This document shows, piece after piece, positions 1 through 8,242 of a stretch of 64,000 nt of DNA. A program made the position numbers and the translations under genes. Below the pieces are notes generated by a model. The model was not told where the DNA came from and searched no databases. It saw nothing but the letters and a program-made list of their open reading frames with translations. The first letter of the stretch is position 1. Each line of letters begins with the position of its first letter. The DNA comes from Pseudarthrobacter cellobiosi. Lineage in GTDB: Bacteria; Actinomycetota; Actinomycetes; Actinomycetales; Micrococcaceae. The stretch is from positions 248,001-312,000 of the forward strand of contig NZ_JAMXBJ010000050.1 of NCBI RefSeq assembly GCF_023913755.1, written 5' to 3'.

Positions 1-324
1 CAGCAACGGCTCGCTGCCGTCCGCTCCCCAGACACCAGCCAAAGGTTCCGACGTTGTGGGCCGGCGGGCGGCCGCCGTCGCGATTTCAGCGCCGCTGACC
101 GCGTTGAAGAGTGACGATTTTCCGCTGCCGGTGGCACCGAAAAACCCAACAACGGTGTGATCAGCCGACAGTGACCGCCGGGAGCTCGCGCGTTCGAGGA
201 GCTGGTATACCTCCTCGAGTGCAGCATCCGGCAAGACACCTTCGGCGAGTTCGCGGGCATCATTGAGGGCTTCGAGCCTGCGGTTCAGCTGCGACGCTTC
301 GCGGGCTACGCTGTGGCGGCTCAT
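1..324 (-). CDS. Dynamin-like/YfjP-type GTPase, N-terminal part (cut by window start)
   Basis: Only the first 108 codons are present; the rest lies before base 1. The translation starts MSRHSVAREASQ, runs through a helical stretch, and reaches a P-loop GATGSGKS at residues 63-70, followed by a PTT switch-I-like motif near residue 89. This arrangement (about 60 helical residues, then a G domain with GxTGxGKS) is typical of the large membrane-associated GTPases annotated as YfjP, 50S ribosome-binding GTPase or dynamin-like. The ATG (322-324) overlaps the TGA of the upstream GTPase gene in an ATGA junction, so the two are almost certainly co-translated. The family call is good; the cellular role is inferred only from tandem dynamin-like pairs elsewhere. 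Confidence 0.8.
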   Translation of the reverse strand, partial: MSRHSVAREASQLNRRLEALNDARELAEGVLPDAALEEVYQLLERASSRRSLSADHTVVGFFGATGSGKSSLFNAVSGAEIATAAARRPTTSEPLAGVWGADGSEPLL

Positions 325-2135
325 GCCTTGTCCGCCAGCCGGGCCAGGGCAGCGGCGTGGTCGGTCAGGATCCGGCCAGTGTCCGCGCCGCCCTCCGGCA
401 GGCGTTGGAGGAATTTCTGCTGCTCTGCCTGCAGCAGCCGCTGGCAACGGGCATGGAGGTCATCCCGCGCAGTCTGCGCCAGCCGGCGGACCGCGTCTTC
501 GCCGAACACTGCCTCGAGCAGTTTCTGGCCGACGACGGCGGTACCGCCCGCCACGCCGATCTCCAGCCCGGTGAGGCCGGCGGTCATGGAAAACACCACG
601 ATCATCAGTGCGGCACCCAGCCCGTTAATCCCGAAGGAAAGCCATCTGGCCTGCGTGCGCTTGCCCTGCCCCTCCGTGCGGATCAGTTCCATCAGGCCGG
701 CCTGCCAGGCCCTGATCTCCGCTGCGGCCACATCGGCAAAGCCGGGGCCGGTGCCGGACAGATCCTCCGTCCCCAGGAGCTCGCGGCCGGCCGGGTCCGA
801 GCGCCACCGCTGGTCAGTTTCCTCGCCGGCGTTGGCGGCCTCGTCCAGGATGACGGCCTGCAACCCCGTTTCGATGGCGGCCTCAACCCGGACGGCCGGC
901 GTCGGCTCGCCCCGGAAAAACGCTCCCACGCGATCCCGCAGCCGTCCGATGTTCTGCTCCAACGCCCGGAAGAACTCCCCTGTTCCGACGAAGTCCTGCC
1001 AGCGCGCCAATACTTCGCCACGGAGGAGGGCGCCGTCCTTTGTTGCGTCCAGGATCCGGGCCCCGGCATCGCGATAGGCGGCCTCAGCGCCTGCACGGAG
1101 CGAGGCCGCGGCCCGCTCCTGCCCCTGGACCGCGTGCGCCACGGCACCGACCCGCCCGGCCAGCGCCTTCACCGTCCCGTTGAGGGTACGGCGGGCAATT
1201 TCGGACCGCCCAGCGGCGTCGGCTGCAAGTTCCTGCAGCCAGCGCCGCAGCGGCTCCACGGCGCTCGTTGGCAGCATGCCAAGATGGTCCAGGTCCGTCT
1301 CCGGCACAATGAACAGTCCGGCGTCGCCGAGGCCTTCCTGTTGCAGCAACGCCCGGAGATCGGCGCTGACTTCGGCTTCCGCCTCCGCCGGCACACGATC
1401 CAGGACCACGGCCACCATGATGTCCCGCGAGGACGCGTCCAGGAGCAGTTTCCACGGGACCGCGTCTGCGTAGCGGTTGGCAGTGGTCACAAAAACCCAG
1501 AGGTCCGCGGCGGCCAGCAACTGACCGGCCAGCCTGCGGTTGTCGTCGGAAATTGAGTCGACGTCGGGAGCGTCAAGCAGCGCGATCCCCTGCGGAACAG
1601 CCTGGTCCGCCACCAGCACCAGGGAGGAAATGGCCTCCGCACCGGGTGTTGCGCCGGCCCGGCTGGCCGGGACGGGTTCCGTAGAGACAGTGCCCCGGAT
1701 CCGGTTGAGGGTGGGCAGCACACGGTGGCCTTCGAACCAGCCGGCATCGGCCGGGTGGTGCAGCAGAATCGGCTGCCGGGTGGTGGGCCTGATGGCGCCG
1801 GAGCGTGTGACCGGGTGCCCCACTAAGGCGTTCACCAGCGTTGACTTGCCGGCGCCCGTGGAACCCCCGACGACGGCCAGCAACGGTGCGTCCAGGCTCC
1901 GGTACCGCGGGAGGATGTAGTCGTCCAGCTGGGCGACGGCGTTCCGCGTGTCCTGGCGCGCCTGTTCGACGTCCGCAAGGGCGAGCGGCAACGACACCGC
2001 AGACAGATCCCCACGCACGGCCTCGAGCAAGGCCACGGCCGGCTCCGACGCCGCGTCGGGCCGGCCCGGCTGCGTTTTCGGTGCGCGCAGAGGCGGCGGA
2101 GGCTGCGTGGGACGAAGCCCGTCTGAGGAGGTCAC
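321..2135 (-). CDS. Dynamin-like GTPase with C-terminal membrane segment
   Basis: A 604-aa protein if started at the GTG at 2133-2135. The open frame extends upstream to 2393 but would run through tRNA-Glu, so that extension is rejected. A proline-rich N-terminus (residues 1-30) precedes a P-loop GSTGAGKS at about 91-98, a PTTRQ switch motif, and a G3-like LLDAPDVDS. The middle is helical with coiled-coil character. A hydrophobic glycine-rich segment (GINGLGAALMIVVFSM, then TAGLTGLEIGVAGG) near residues 505-545 fits a membrane paddle or hairpin, as in bacterial dynamin-like proteins. The gene overlaps the next GTPase by ATGA. A tandem GTPase pair with one membrane-inserting member suggests membrane remodelling or stress protection, which is inference. 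No strong ribosome-binding site is visible, so the exact start is uncertain. Confidence 0.8.
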   Translation of the reverse strand: MTSSDGLRPTQPPPPLRAPKTQPGRPDAASEPAVALLEAVRGDLSAVSLPLALADVEQARQDTRNAVAQLDDYILPRYRSLDAPLLAVVGGSTGAGKSTLVNALVGHPVTRSGAIRPTTRQPILLHHPADAGWFEGHRVLPTLNRIRGTVSTEPVPASRAGATPGAEAISSLVLVADQAVPQGIALLDAPDVDSISDDNRRLAGQLLAAADLWVFVTTANRYADAVPWKLLLDASSRDIMVAVVLDRVPAEAEAEVSADLRALLQQEGLGDAGLFIVPETDLDHLGMLPTSAVEPLRRWLQELAADAAGRSEIARRTLNGTVKALAGRVGAVAHAVQGQERAAASLRAGAEAAYRDAGARILDATKDGALLRGEVLARWQDFVGTGEFFRALEQNIGRLRDRVGAFFRGEPTPAVRVEAAIETGLQAVILDEAANAGEETDQRWRSDPAGRELLGTEDLSGTGPGFADVAAAEIRAWQAGLMELIRTEGQGKRTQARWLSFGINGLGAALMIVVFSMTAGLTGLEIGVAGGTAVVGQKLLEAVFGEDAVRRLAQTARDDLHARCQRLLQAEQQKFLQRLPEGGADTGRILTDHAAALARLADKA

Positions 2136-2215
2136 AGCATCATCATGCCAGTTGCGGCAGCTTTCCCACCGGGCCCCGGTTGTGTCCTGTGACCGGCAGG
2201 GTGGACTCCACAACG

Positions 2216-2249
2216 AAAAAACGGCCCCGGGCTGATGCCCGGGACCGTT
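2216..2249 (-). terminator. Intrinsic terminator after tRNA-Glu
   Basis: On the minus strand a 12-13 bp stem (AACGG-CCCGGGC with one bulged position) closes over an ATCA loop and is followed at once by six T residues. It lies 3 nt after the tRNA-Glu CCA end, so it terminates the tRNA transcript before the GTPase genes. Confidence 0.85.
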
Positions 2250-2252
2250 CGT

Positions 2253-2328
2253 TGGTGACCCCAGCGGGATTCGAACCCGCGTTACCGCCGTGAGAGGGCA
2301 GCGTACTAGGCCGCTATACGATGGGGCC
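2253..2328 (-). tRNA. tRNA-Glu (anticodon CTC)
   Basis: The reverse complement folds as a 76-nt tRNA with CCA encoded: acceptor GGCCCCA with TGGGGTC, anticodon stem CTGCC/GGCGG enclosing loop CTCTCAC (anticodon CTC), and T arm with GGTTCGAATCC. Discriminator A is followed by CCA. It lies 143 nt downstream of tRNA-Gln on the same strand and is followed by a strong terminator. Confidence 0.96.
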
Positions 2329-2471
2329 GCGTACTTCCAGGAAGCTTTCACTTCCAACCGGCGCCAGGCCGGTTTGCTAAGTGAGTATTTCATACACTCA
2401 GCGCGCGTTTCAAATCGGCGAACCGATCTGAAACCACTGATTTGCCGCGGTTAGCCTGCGACCAAACAGAG

Positions 2472-2543
2472 CTGGGATACCAGGACTCGAACCTAGAATG
2501 ACGGTACCAGAAACCGTAGTGTTGCCAATTACACCATATCCCA
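2472..2543 (-). tRNA. tRNA-Gln (anticodon CTG)
   Basis: The reverse complement folds as a 72-nt tRNA: acceptor TGGGATA/TATCCCA, anticodon loop TTCTGGT (anticodon CTG), T loop GGTTCGAGTCC, discriminator G, and no encoded CCA. Together with tRNA-Glu it forms a small minus-strand tRNA cluster about 2.5 kb beyond gltX. Confidence 0.96.
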
Positions 2544-2691
2544 ATGATACTTTCGGGCCGGAGTTTCGGGCTTCAAGCCGCGCTCCGTGCGCCTCAGCAC
2601 GAGAAATTACTTTACCCGAGACTTTGGGCTGGCACAAATCGGCACCGAAGACCCAGGGTCCGGACCCCTTGCCAGATCACCCGGAATAAGT

Positions 2692-2720
2692 TTACTCTCG
2701 GTAAGTTACCCGAGAGTAAC
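2692..2720. promoter_or_regulatory. Two abutting operator-like palindromes before the heptad-repeat protein
   Basis: TTAC-TCTCG-GTAA (2692-2704) directly abuts GTTAC-CCGAGA-GTAAC (2705-2720). Both have perfect arms, and the two together form a larger dyad of the same TTACYCTCGG half-site. A further half-site TTTACCCGAGA occurs about 90 nt upstream. This spacing is typical of TetR-type operators. No regulator gene is adjacent. The rest of 2544-2841 shows no gene. Confidence 0.55.
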
Positions 2721-2841
2721 CACCCTCTGCCTTTGCTGCAGGCACTTCGGAATTTAGTTTTGCGTCCGGACTTGCCGCCCCTGGTCCAGGTGGGTGGCCG
2801 GCAGATTTCACACTGCCGGCAAACCATCGAGAGGACCCACC

Positions 2842-4236
2842 GTGACACAAAGTCGTGCCGCCGCGCCCATCAAGACCCGAACCCGGGCACAGCAGCTTGC
2901 CATCGCCGTCCTGGCCCTGATGCTGATTGCTTTGCTTGGGTTTTACACACTGGTCACCGCCAGGATCACCGACGGATCGGCCAAGCTGATGGACGGTGCG
3001 GGCCAGGCCTCGGCCGGCGCCGAGCAGCTCAAGGACGGCGCCGGTCAGCTGGCGGCCGGCGCGGGCATGGCAGACACCGGTGCCGGCAAGCTCTCCTCCG
3101 GCGCCGACAAAGTCTTCCTGGGTGTCAGCGAGAAGCTGGCCCCGGGCGCTGAAAAACTGCAGTCCGGTGCAGACCAGCTCGCCGCTGGCGCTGTCAAGAT
3201 CGAAACTGACGTCAACAACAAGCTCGCGCCCGGCGTGTACAAAGTGGACGATGGCGCCCGAAAGCTCGCCGCCGGAGCAACCCAGCTCGCCGCGGCACTG
3301 ACGCCTACGGCCGCCGGAAATGCCGAGAACAACCTGGCGGACGGCGCGACTGCGCTGGATGCGGGTGCGGCCCGCCTGGCCTCCGGGACGGGAGAGCTGG
3401 CCGCCGGAACGGCCCAGCTGAAGGGCTATCGAGGAGCGAACAATTCCCCCGAGGCCGGCACCGGTACGGCAGCATTGGCGCAGGCCCTTGAGCTGCTGGA
3501 GGCGGCGGCCTCGGACCCGCTTCAGGGTCTGGTGCCGCTGGCCGTAATCAAGGACAAGATCGCCAAGATCACCGCTGGAGCCCACAAGCTCGACGCCGGG
3601 GCGCAGCAACTGCAGGCTGGCGCCGGGAAGCTCAATGACGGAGCGGCGCAGTTGCATACGGGAACGGGGCGCCTCACCGCCGGCTTCGCCACCCTGGGTG
3701 AAAAGCTCAACAGCCGCGATCCCAACAACCCGGGCGTTGTGCTCGGCACCGAACTGCTGACCGCCGGAACGTCCCAGATCCGCACCGGCATGGACGGCGT
3801 GCCTGGCAATGCCGACCGCCCGGGCCTGATCAATGCCGTCGCCAAGATCACGGAGGGCAGCTCACGGCTGGCGGACGGCACGTTGGCACTGAATGCCGGG
3901 ATCAAGGGCGATCCCGCCGATCCCTCAACCCCTGGCCTGCTCCAGGGCTCCCAGGCACTGGCGGCAGGCGCCTCGAAACTGGCCACAGGCAACACCAAGC
4001 TGGCCTCGGGATCGACAGAGTTGGCGACCGGTGCCGGGAAACTTGCTGATGGCAACGCCCGGATTGCGGATGGCACGGACACTCTGTACTCCAGCGCAGC
4101 GGCCATCTCGCCCACCAGCATGGTGGGGAAGTCGGATACCGCCGTTGCCCTCGGCCTGGTTGCTGTGCTGGTACTCGGATCCGTGGGCATCTACATGGTG
4201 CTGCGGAACAGGCAAAGGCTTCAGTCTGCCGGGTAG
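2842..4236 (+). CDS. YhgE/Pip-like membrane protein made of X-X-X-Leu-X-X-Gly heptads
   Basis: A 464-aa protein from GTG 2842, preceded by GAGAGGACC; the longer frame from 2794 has no supporting start signal. A membrane helix at about residues 17-37 (AIAVLALMLIALLGFYTLV) is followed by roughly 390 residues dominated by heptads of the type DGAxxLxxGAxxL, and then a second helix near the C-terminus (TAVALGLVAVLVLGSVGIYMVL). This is the extracellular stalk pattern of YhgE/Pip-type proteins (X-X-X-Leu-X-X-Gly repeats), but without the large multi-spanning C-terminal exporter domain usual in that family. With a helix at each end it could form a rod anchored to the membrane twice. The regulatory dyads at 2692-2720 lie about 120 nt upstream. 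Its function is not established. Confidence 0.75.
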   Translation: MTQSRAAAPIKTRTRAQQLAIAVLALMLIALLGFYTLVTARITDGSAKLMDGAGQASAGAEQLKDGAGQLAAGAGMADTGAGKLSSGADKVFLGVSEKLAPGAEKLQSGADQLAAGAVKIETDVNNKLAPGVYKVDDGARKLAAGATQLAAALTPTAAGNAENNLADGATALDAGAARLASGTGELAAGTAQLKGYRGANNSPEAGTGTAALAQALELLEAAASDPLQGLVPLAVIKDKIAKITAGAHKLDAGAQQLQAGAGKLNDGAAQLHTGTGRLTAGFATLGEKLNSRDPNNPGVVLGTELLTAGTSQIRTGMDGVPGNADRPGLINAVAKITEGSSRLADGTLALNAGIKGDPADPSTPGLLQGSQALAAGASKLATGNTKLASGSTELATGAGKLADGNARIADGTDTLYSSAAAISPTSMVGKSDTAVALGLVAVLVLGSVGIYMVLRNRQRLQSAG

Positions 4237-4244
4237 ACGGCTGG

Positions 4245-4982
4245 TCAGCCCAGCAGCTGTGACAGCGAGGTGATCTTGTGACCGGCGAAATCCGGCGCTG
4301 GCTCCCCCACCCTGTTGAGCCAGACGCCTATCAGGCCCGCCGCCGTCGAACCGTCTGCGTCCAGCATCCTGTTGTCCCCCACATACAGGGTCTCCTCCGG
4401 GACAGTCCCCAGCAGGCGGACTCCTTCGAGGTAGATGGCCGGCTCAGGCTTGGCAACGCCTACGGTGTCCGTGCCAACCAGGCGGCGGACGCGTTCCAGG
4501 CCGGCGCCGTCGAGCTTGGCCCGCTGGTAGTCGTGCACGTTGTTACTGACGGCACCGTAGGGGATGCCGGCAGCGTCCAGCAGGTCCAGGAGCGGCAGCA
4601 CGTCCTCAAAGGCACGCACATACGTGGGCTGCAGCCGGCTGTAGGCCGAGAGCCACCCGTGCGCTTCTTCGCCGTCGGCAAGATCCACCCCGAAGTGCCC
4701 CAGGGCGGCGCGTCCCCGCAGAAGGCGCTGGTCGTTGAAGGTCAACTCCCCGGCCAGGTACCGGTCGTAGTAGTGCGTGGTCTCGTGCGTGAAGATCCTG
4801 CCGAAACGCTCCCACCCGGTCTGGTCCAGACCGGGCAGGAGGTGCTCGCTGACCTCGCGAAGGGCTGTGGTCATGGCGTATTCGAGGTCCACCAGGGTGT
4901 CGTCGATGTCGAACAGGACGCCCCGGATGGTCCCGAAGCGCGTCTTCAGGACTCCGTCAGCGGTGGTGCCGGTGGCGGACAT
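4245..4982 (-). CDS. HAD-family hydrolase (phosphatase)
   Basis: A 245-aa protein with HAD motif I DIDDTL (nucleophile D25, acid/base D27), a helical cap domain, motif II around AVSNN, the lysine of motif III in VAKPEP, and motif IV in YVGDNRMLDADG. This fits a subfamily IA small-molecule phosphatase; the substrate cannot be read from the sequence. The ATG overlaps the gltX stop codon (ATGA), so it is translationally coupled to gltX and probably has a housekeeping role. Confidence 0.85.
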   Translation of the reverse strand: MSATGTTADGVLKTRFGTIRGVLFDIDDTLVDLEYAMTTALREVSEHLLPGLDQTGWERFGRIFTHETTHYYDRYLAGELTFNDQRLLRGRAALGHFGVDLADGEEAHGWLSAYSRLQPTYVRAFEDVLPLLDLLDAAGIPYGAVSNNVHDYQRAKLDGAGLERVRRLVGTDTVGVAKPEPAIYLEGVRLLGTVPEETLYVGDNRMLDADGSTAAGLIGVWLNRVGEPAPDFAGHKITSLSQLLG

Positions 4983-6496
4983 CAGCCGCGGAAGGTGCGG
5001 AGCCGGCTCAGGGACGAGTCCTTGCCCAGGATCACCATGGATTCGAAGAGTGGCGGCGAGATCCGGCGCCCGGAGATGGCGGTGCGGACAGGACCGAAGG
5101 CCAGCCGCGGCTTCAGCCCGAGGTCCTCCACGAGTGCCTGCTTCAGGGCCGTCTGGATCTCCTCCGGGTTCCAGTCCTGAACAGGCTCAAGGGCCGCAAG
5201 GGCGGCATCAAGTACTTCGGTCAGGTTGGCGGGCAGGCCCTTGCGGGCGTCGTCCGCGACGTCGATCGCGTCGTCGGCCTTGAACAGGAAGGCGAGCATT
5301 TCCGGGGCCTCCCCCAGCAGGGTGATCCGCTCCTGGACGAGGGGTGCAGCCTCGGTGAGGATCTCTTCCTCCCGGTCCGTGAGGATCTCCCCTACCAGGT
5401 CCGCGGCCCGGAGGTACGGCACCAGGCGCGCACGGAAATCGGCGGCCTCAAGCAGCCGGACGTGCGTGCCGTTGATGGCTTCTGCCTTCTTCAGATCAAA
5501 ACGTGCCGGGTTGGCCAGCACATCGTGGATGTCGAAGTGCTCCACGAGCTGCTTGACGGTGAAGATGTCCTCGTCGGCGCTCAGGGACCAGCCCAGGAGG
5601 GACAGGTAGTTCAGCAGGCCCTCGGGAATGAAGCCGCGTTCGCGGTGCAGGAACAGGCTGGATTCGGGGTCGCGCTTGGAGAGCTTCTTGTTGCCCTGGC
5701 CCATGACGTACGGCAGGTGCCCGAACTCCGGCATGTACTCCGCAACGCCAATGGCGTAGAGGGCACGGTACAGGGCGATCTGGCGCGGCGTGGAGCTGAG
5801 CAGGTCTTCGCCGCGCAGCACGTGCGTGATGCCCATCAGGGCATCGTCCACCGGGTTCACCAGCGTGTACAACGGCGCGCCGTTGGCACGGACCACCGCG
5901 AAGTCCGGCACGGAGCCGGCCTTGAACGTGATCTCGCCGCGGACGAGGTCCTTGAACGTGAGGTCCTCGTCCGGCATCCGCAGGCGCAGCACGGCCTGGC
6001 GGCCTTCTGCCTTGTACTGGGCCAGCTGTTCCTCGGTGATGTGACGGTCAAACCCGTCATAACCCAGCTTGGGGTCGCGGGACGCCGCACGGTGGCGGGC
6101 TTCGATTTCAGCGGGCGTGGAGTAGGACTCGTAAATGTGGCCGCCGGCCTTCAGCCGAGCGATGACATCCTGGTAGATGTCGCTGCGCTGGGACTGGCGG
6201 TACGGCTCGTGCGGGCCTCCCACCTCGACACCTTCGTCCCAGGTGATGCCCAACCACTTCAGCGCGTCCAGCAGCTGGTGGTAGCTTTCCTCGCTGTCCC
6301 GCGCCGAGTCCGTGTCCTCGATGCGGAAAACCAGGGTCCCCTTCGTGTGCCGGGCATAGGCCCAGTTGAACAGCGCCGTCCGGATCAGGCCCACGTGCGG
6401 GGTGCCCGTGGGTGACGGGCAGAACCGCACCCGGACCGGGGTTTCGGCAGTGACGGACGGGATGGCGGCAGGGTTCAGCGCGGAGGCAGTAGTCAT
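4982..6496 (-). CDS. gltX: Glutamyl-tRNA synthetase
   Basis: A 504-aa class I synthetase that charges tRNA-Glu. It has the Rossmann start VRVRFCPSPTGTPHVGL with the HIGH-type motif HVGL at about residues 34-37, the zinc-less connective region, the LRGEDLLSSTPRQ segment, the KMSKS-type loop KLSKRD near residue 270, and an alpha-helical anticodon-binding C-terminus. Length is normal. In actinobacteria without GlnRS this enzyme is usually non-discriminating and also charges tRNA-Gln, which GatCAB then corrects. Whether that holds here depends on genes outside the window. An FAH-family gene ends 20 nt upstream and the HAD gene overlaps downstream. Confidence 0.96.
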   Translation of the reverse strand: MTTASALNPAAIPSVTAETPVRVRFCPSPTGTPHVGLIRTALFNWAYARHTKGTLVFRIEDTDSARDSEESYHQLLDALKWLGITWDEGVEVGGPHEPYRQSQRSDIYQDVIARLKAGGHIYESYSTPAEIEARHRAASRDPKLGYDGFDRHITEEQLAQYKAEGRQAVLRLRMPDEDLTFKDLVRGEITFKAGSVPDFAVVRANGAPLYTLVNPVDDALMGITHVLRGEDLLSSTPRQIALYRALYAIGVAEYMPEFGHLPYVMGQGNKKLSKRDPESSLFLHRERGFIPEGLLNYLSLLGWSLSADEDIFTVKQLVEHFDIHDVLANPARFDLKKAEAINGTHVRLLEAADFRARLVPYLRAADLVGEILTDREEEILTEAAPLVQERITLLGEAPEMLAFLFKADDAIDVADDARKGLPANLTEVLDAALAALEPVQDWNPEEIQTALKQALVEDLGLKPRLAFGPVRTAISGRRISPPLFESMVILGKDSSLSRLRTFRG

Positions 6497-6516
6497 AGTG
6501 GTTCCAACTTTACCCG

Positions 6517-7293
6517 TCAGCGGCGGACCACCGGGTTGGACAGGCGGCCGATGCCCTCGATCTCCACGTCGTAGCGGTCCCCCGCGGTGACGAGGTCGAC
6601 GCCGGCCGGGGTGCCGGTCATGATGACGTCGCCCGGGAGCAGGGTGAAGGCCTGGGACACGATGGAGACGATTTCCCGGACGCCGCGGATCATCTGGCTG
6701 GTGCTGCCGTCCTGGCGCAGTTCACCGTTGAGCCAGCCCTTGATGGCCAGGTCTTCGGTGTCCAGCTCGGTCTCGATCCAGGGTCCGAGGGGTGCCGAGG
6801 TGTCGAAGCCCTTGGCCCGGGCCCACTGCAGGTCCGTTTTCTGGACGTCGCGGGCGGTGAGATCGTTGCCGCAGGTGTAGCCGAAGATGACGTCGTCGAC
6901 GCGGTCTTCCGGGACGTCCTTGCAGATCCGGCCGATGACCACACACAGCTCGGCCTCGAACGAAACTTCGTCTGAGAATTCCGGCAGCACAATGGGGTCG
7001 CCGGGGCCGATGACGGAGGTGTTCGGCTTCAGGAACAGCAGCGGCTGCTGCGGGACTTCGTTGCCCAGCTCGGCGGCGTGCTCGGCGAAGTTGCGTCCCA
7101 CGCCGATCACCTTGCTGCGGGGAATGATCGGGGCCAGGAGCCGGACGTCTTCGAGCTTGTGCTTGACGTGCGTGCGCTCCACCCCGTTGAAGAAGGGGTC
7201 GCCGTTGATGACAGTGATTTCCTCACTGCCGGGCTCTCCTTCAACAACGCCGTAGAGGGGATCAGAATCGACTACAAACCTGGCAATACGCAT
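6517..7293 (-). CDS. Fumarylacetoacetate hydrolase (FAH)-family enzyme
   Basis: A 258-aa protein with the FAH fold. A short N-terminal domain (RIARFVVDSDPLYGVVEG) precedes the catalytic core with the metal-binding region SFEAELCVVIG, GYTCGNDLTARDVQ, the AKGFDTSAPLGPW segment and the family-typical ending TLLPGDVIMTGTPAGVD. Family members act on acylpyruvates, oxaloacetate or 2-hydroxyhepta-2,4-dienedioate; this sequence alone does not separate them. The gene sits 20 nt upstream of gltX in the same direction, a conserved actinobacterial arrangement, which makes a housekeeping role such as oxaloacetate decarboxylation or acylpyruvate clearance plausible (inference). Confidence 0.88.
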   Translation of the reverse strand: MRIARFVVDSDPLYGVVEGEPGSEEITVINGDPFFNGVERTHVKHKLEDVRLLAPIIPRSKVIGVGRNFAEHAAELGNEVPQQPLLFLKPNTSVIGPGDPIVLPEFSDEVSFEAELCVVIGRICKDVPEDRVDDVIFGYTCGNDLTARDVQKTDLQWARAKGFDTSAPLGPWIETELDTEDLAIKGWLNGELRQDGSTSQMIRGVREIVSIVSQAFTLLPGDVIMTGTPAGVDLVTAGDRYDVEIEGIGRLSNPVVRR

Positions 7294-7348
7294 GGTGGCT
7301 AGCCTACCGTCTTGAGCGGCGGCACTTGCCCTGCGTCACGTCCGCCGG

Positions 7349-8143
7349 TCAGGCCCCGGGCAGCCCACGGAGGTAGTCCAGCTGCGCGGCCACCGACATT
7401 TCGGCCGCCCGCCGGACGGAGGGTTCGACGTCGGCGTACACGTCGTCCGCCACGTCCGCGACAGTGGCGTCCCCGCCAAAGCGGGCCAGCGCTGCGCGGA
7501 TCTGCGCCAGACGCTCCTGCCGGTGCTCGCGGTAGGAGCGGGTAACGGCCGCAAGGGAGGGAAGCACCGGGCCGTGGGCCGGCAGGACGGTGGCCTGGCC
7601 AAGGGCTTCGAGCCGGTCCAGGGACTCAAGGTAATCCCCCAGCCTGCCGTCAGGGTAGTCCAGCATGGTGGTGCCGCGGCCCAGGATGGTGTCGCCGGTC
7701 AGCACAGAGCCGTGCGGGCCGTCGCCGGGAAGGTGGAAGCAGACGGAGTCGGACGTATGGCCCGGCGTTGCCAGGACCCGGATGGAAACACCCGCCGCGT
7801 GGATGGTTTCACCGTCCTGCAGGGGCTCGCCGCCGTGGCAGTGCCGGGGATCGGCCGCGCGGACCGGGGCGCCGGTGAGCTCATGGAGCCGCTGGGAGCC
7901 TGCCGTGTGGTCGGAGTGGCGGTGCGTCACGAGAATGAGTTCCACGGGGCCCACGTCTGCGAGGCGGCGAAGGTGGCCCTCGTCCGCCGGGCCCGGATCC
8001 ACCACCACGGATGTACTGGCGCCGGGGGCGGAGATGGCGTACGAATTGGTGCCGTCCAGGCTCATGGGCCCGGGGTTGGGTGCCAGGAAGAAAGCCGTCA
8101 GTGGGCTGGCAGCGACTGGAGCGCCGCTCGAGGTGGAGTTCAC
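7349..8143 (-). CDS. MBL-fold metallo-hydrolase (LACTB2-like)
   Basis: A 264-aa protein with the zinc motif HRHSDHTAG (HxHxDH), the DPGPADEGHL strand, a second histidine in LATPGHTSDSVCF, an aspartate in LTGDTILG, and the final metal ligand in VLPAHGPVLPSL. The C-terminal helical part (EHRQERLAQIRAAL, then AAEMSVAAQLDYL) resembles the winged-helix tail of LACTB2-like hydrolases and endoribonucleases. It lies 55 nt upstream of the FAH gene on the same strand and may share its transcript. The substrate is unknown. Confidence 0.85.
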   Translation of the reverse strand: MNSTSSGAPVAASPLTAFFLAPNPGPMSLDGTNSYAISAPGASTSVVVDPGPADEGHLRRLADVGPVELILVTHRHSDHTAGSQRLHELTGAPVRAADPRHCHGGEPLQDGETIHAAGVSIRVLATPGHTSDSVCFHLPGDGPHGSVLTGDTILGRGTTMLDYPDGRLGDYLESLDRLEALGQATVLPAHGPVLPSLAAVTRSYREHRQERLAQIRAALARFGGDATVADVADDVYADVEPSVRRAAEMSVAAQLDYLRGLPGA

Positions 8144-8242
8144 TGCACCATCTTCGCATCAGGACGGCACGGAATAACCGCACCCCCGGGGCGGGTTATG
8201 GCTGGTGAACCCACCGCCCAGAGAGAGCAGCCAGGCATACCC

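Noticed and set aside
2136..2393. N-terminal extension of the second GTPase
   Set aside because: It would read through tRNA-Glu and its terminator.
3045..4190. Two minus-strand open frames inside the heptad-repeat gene
   Set aside because: They arise from the repeated codons of the real gene read in reverse.
7523..8242. N-terminal extension of the hypothetical gene at 8243
   Set aside because: The extension lies antisense to the MBL hydrolase, whose zinc motifs are clear; the natural start is ATG 8243.
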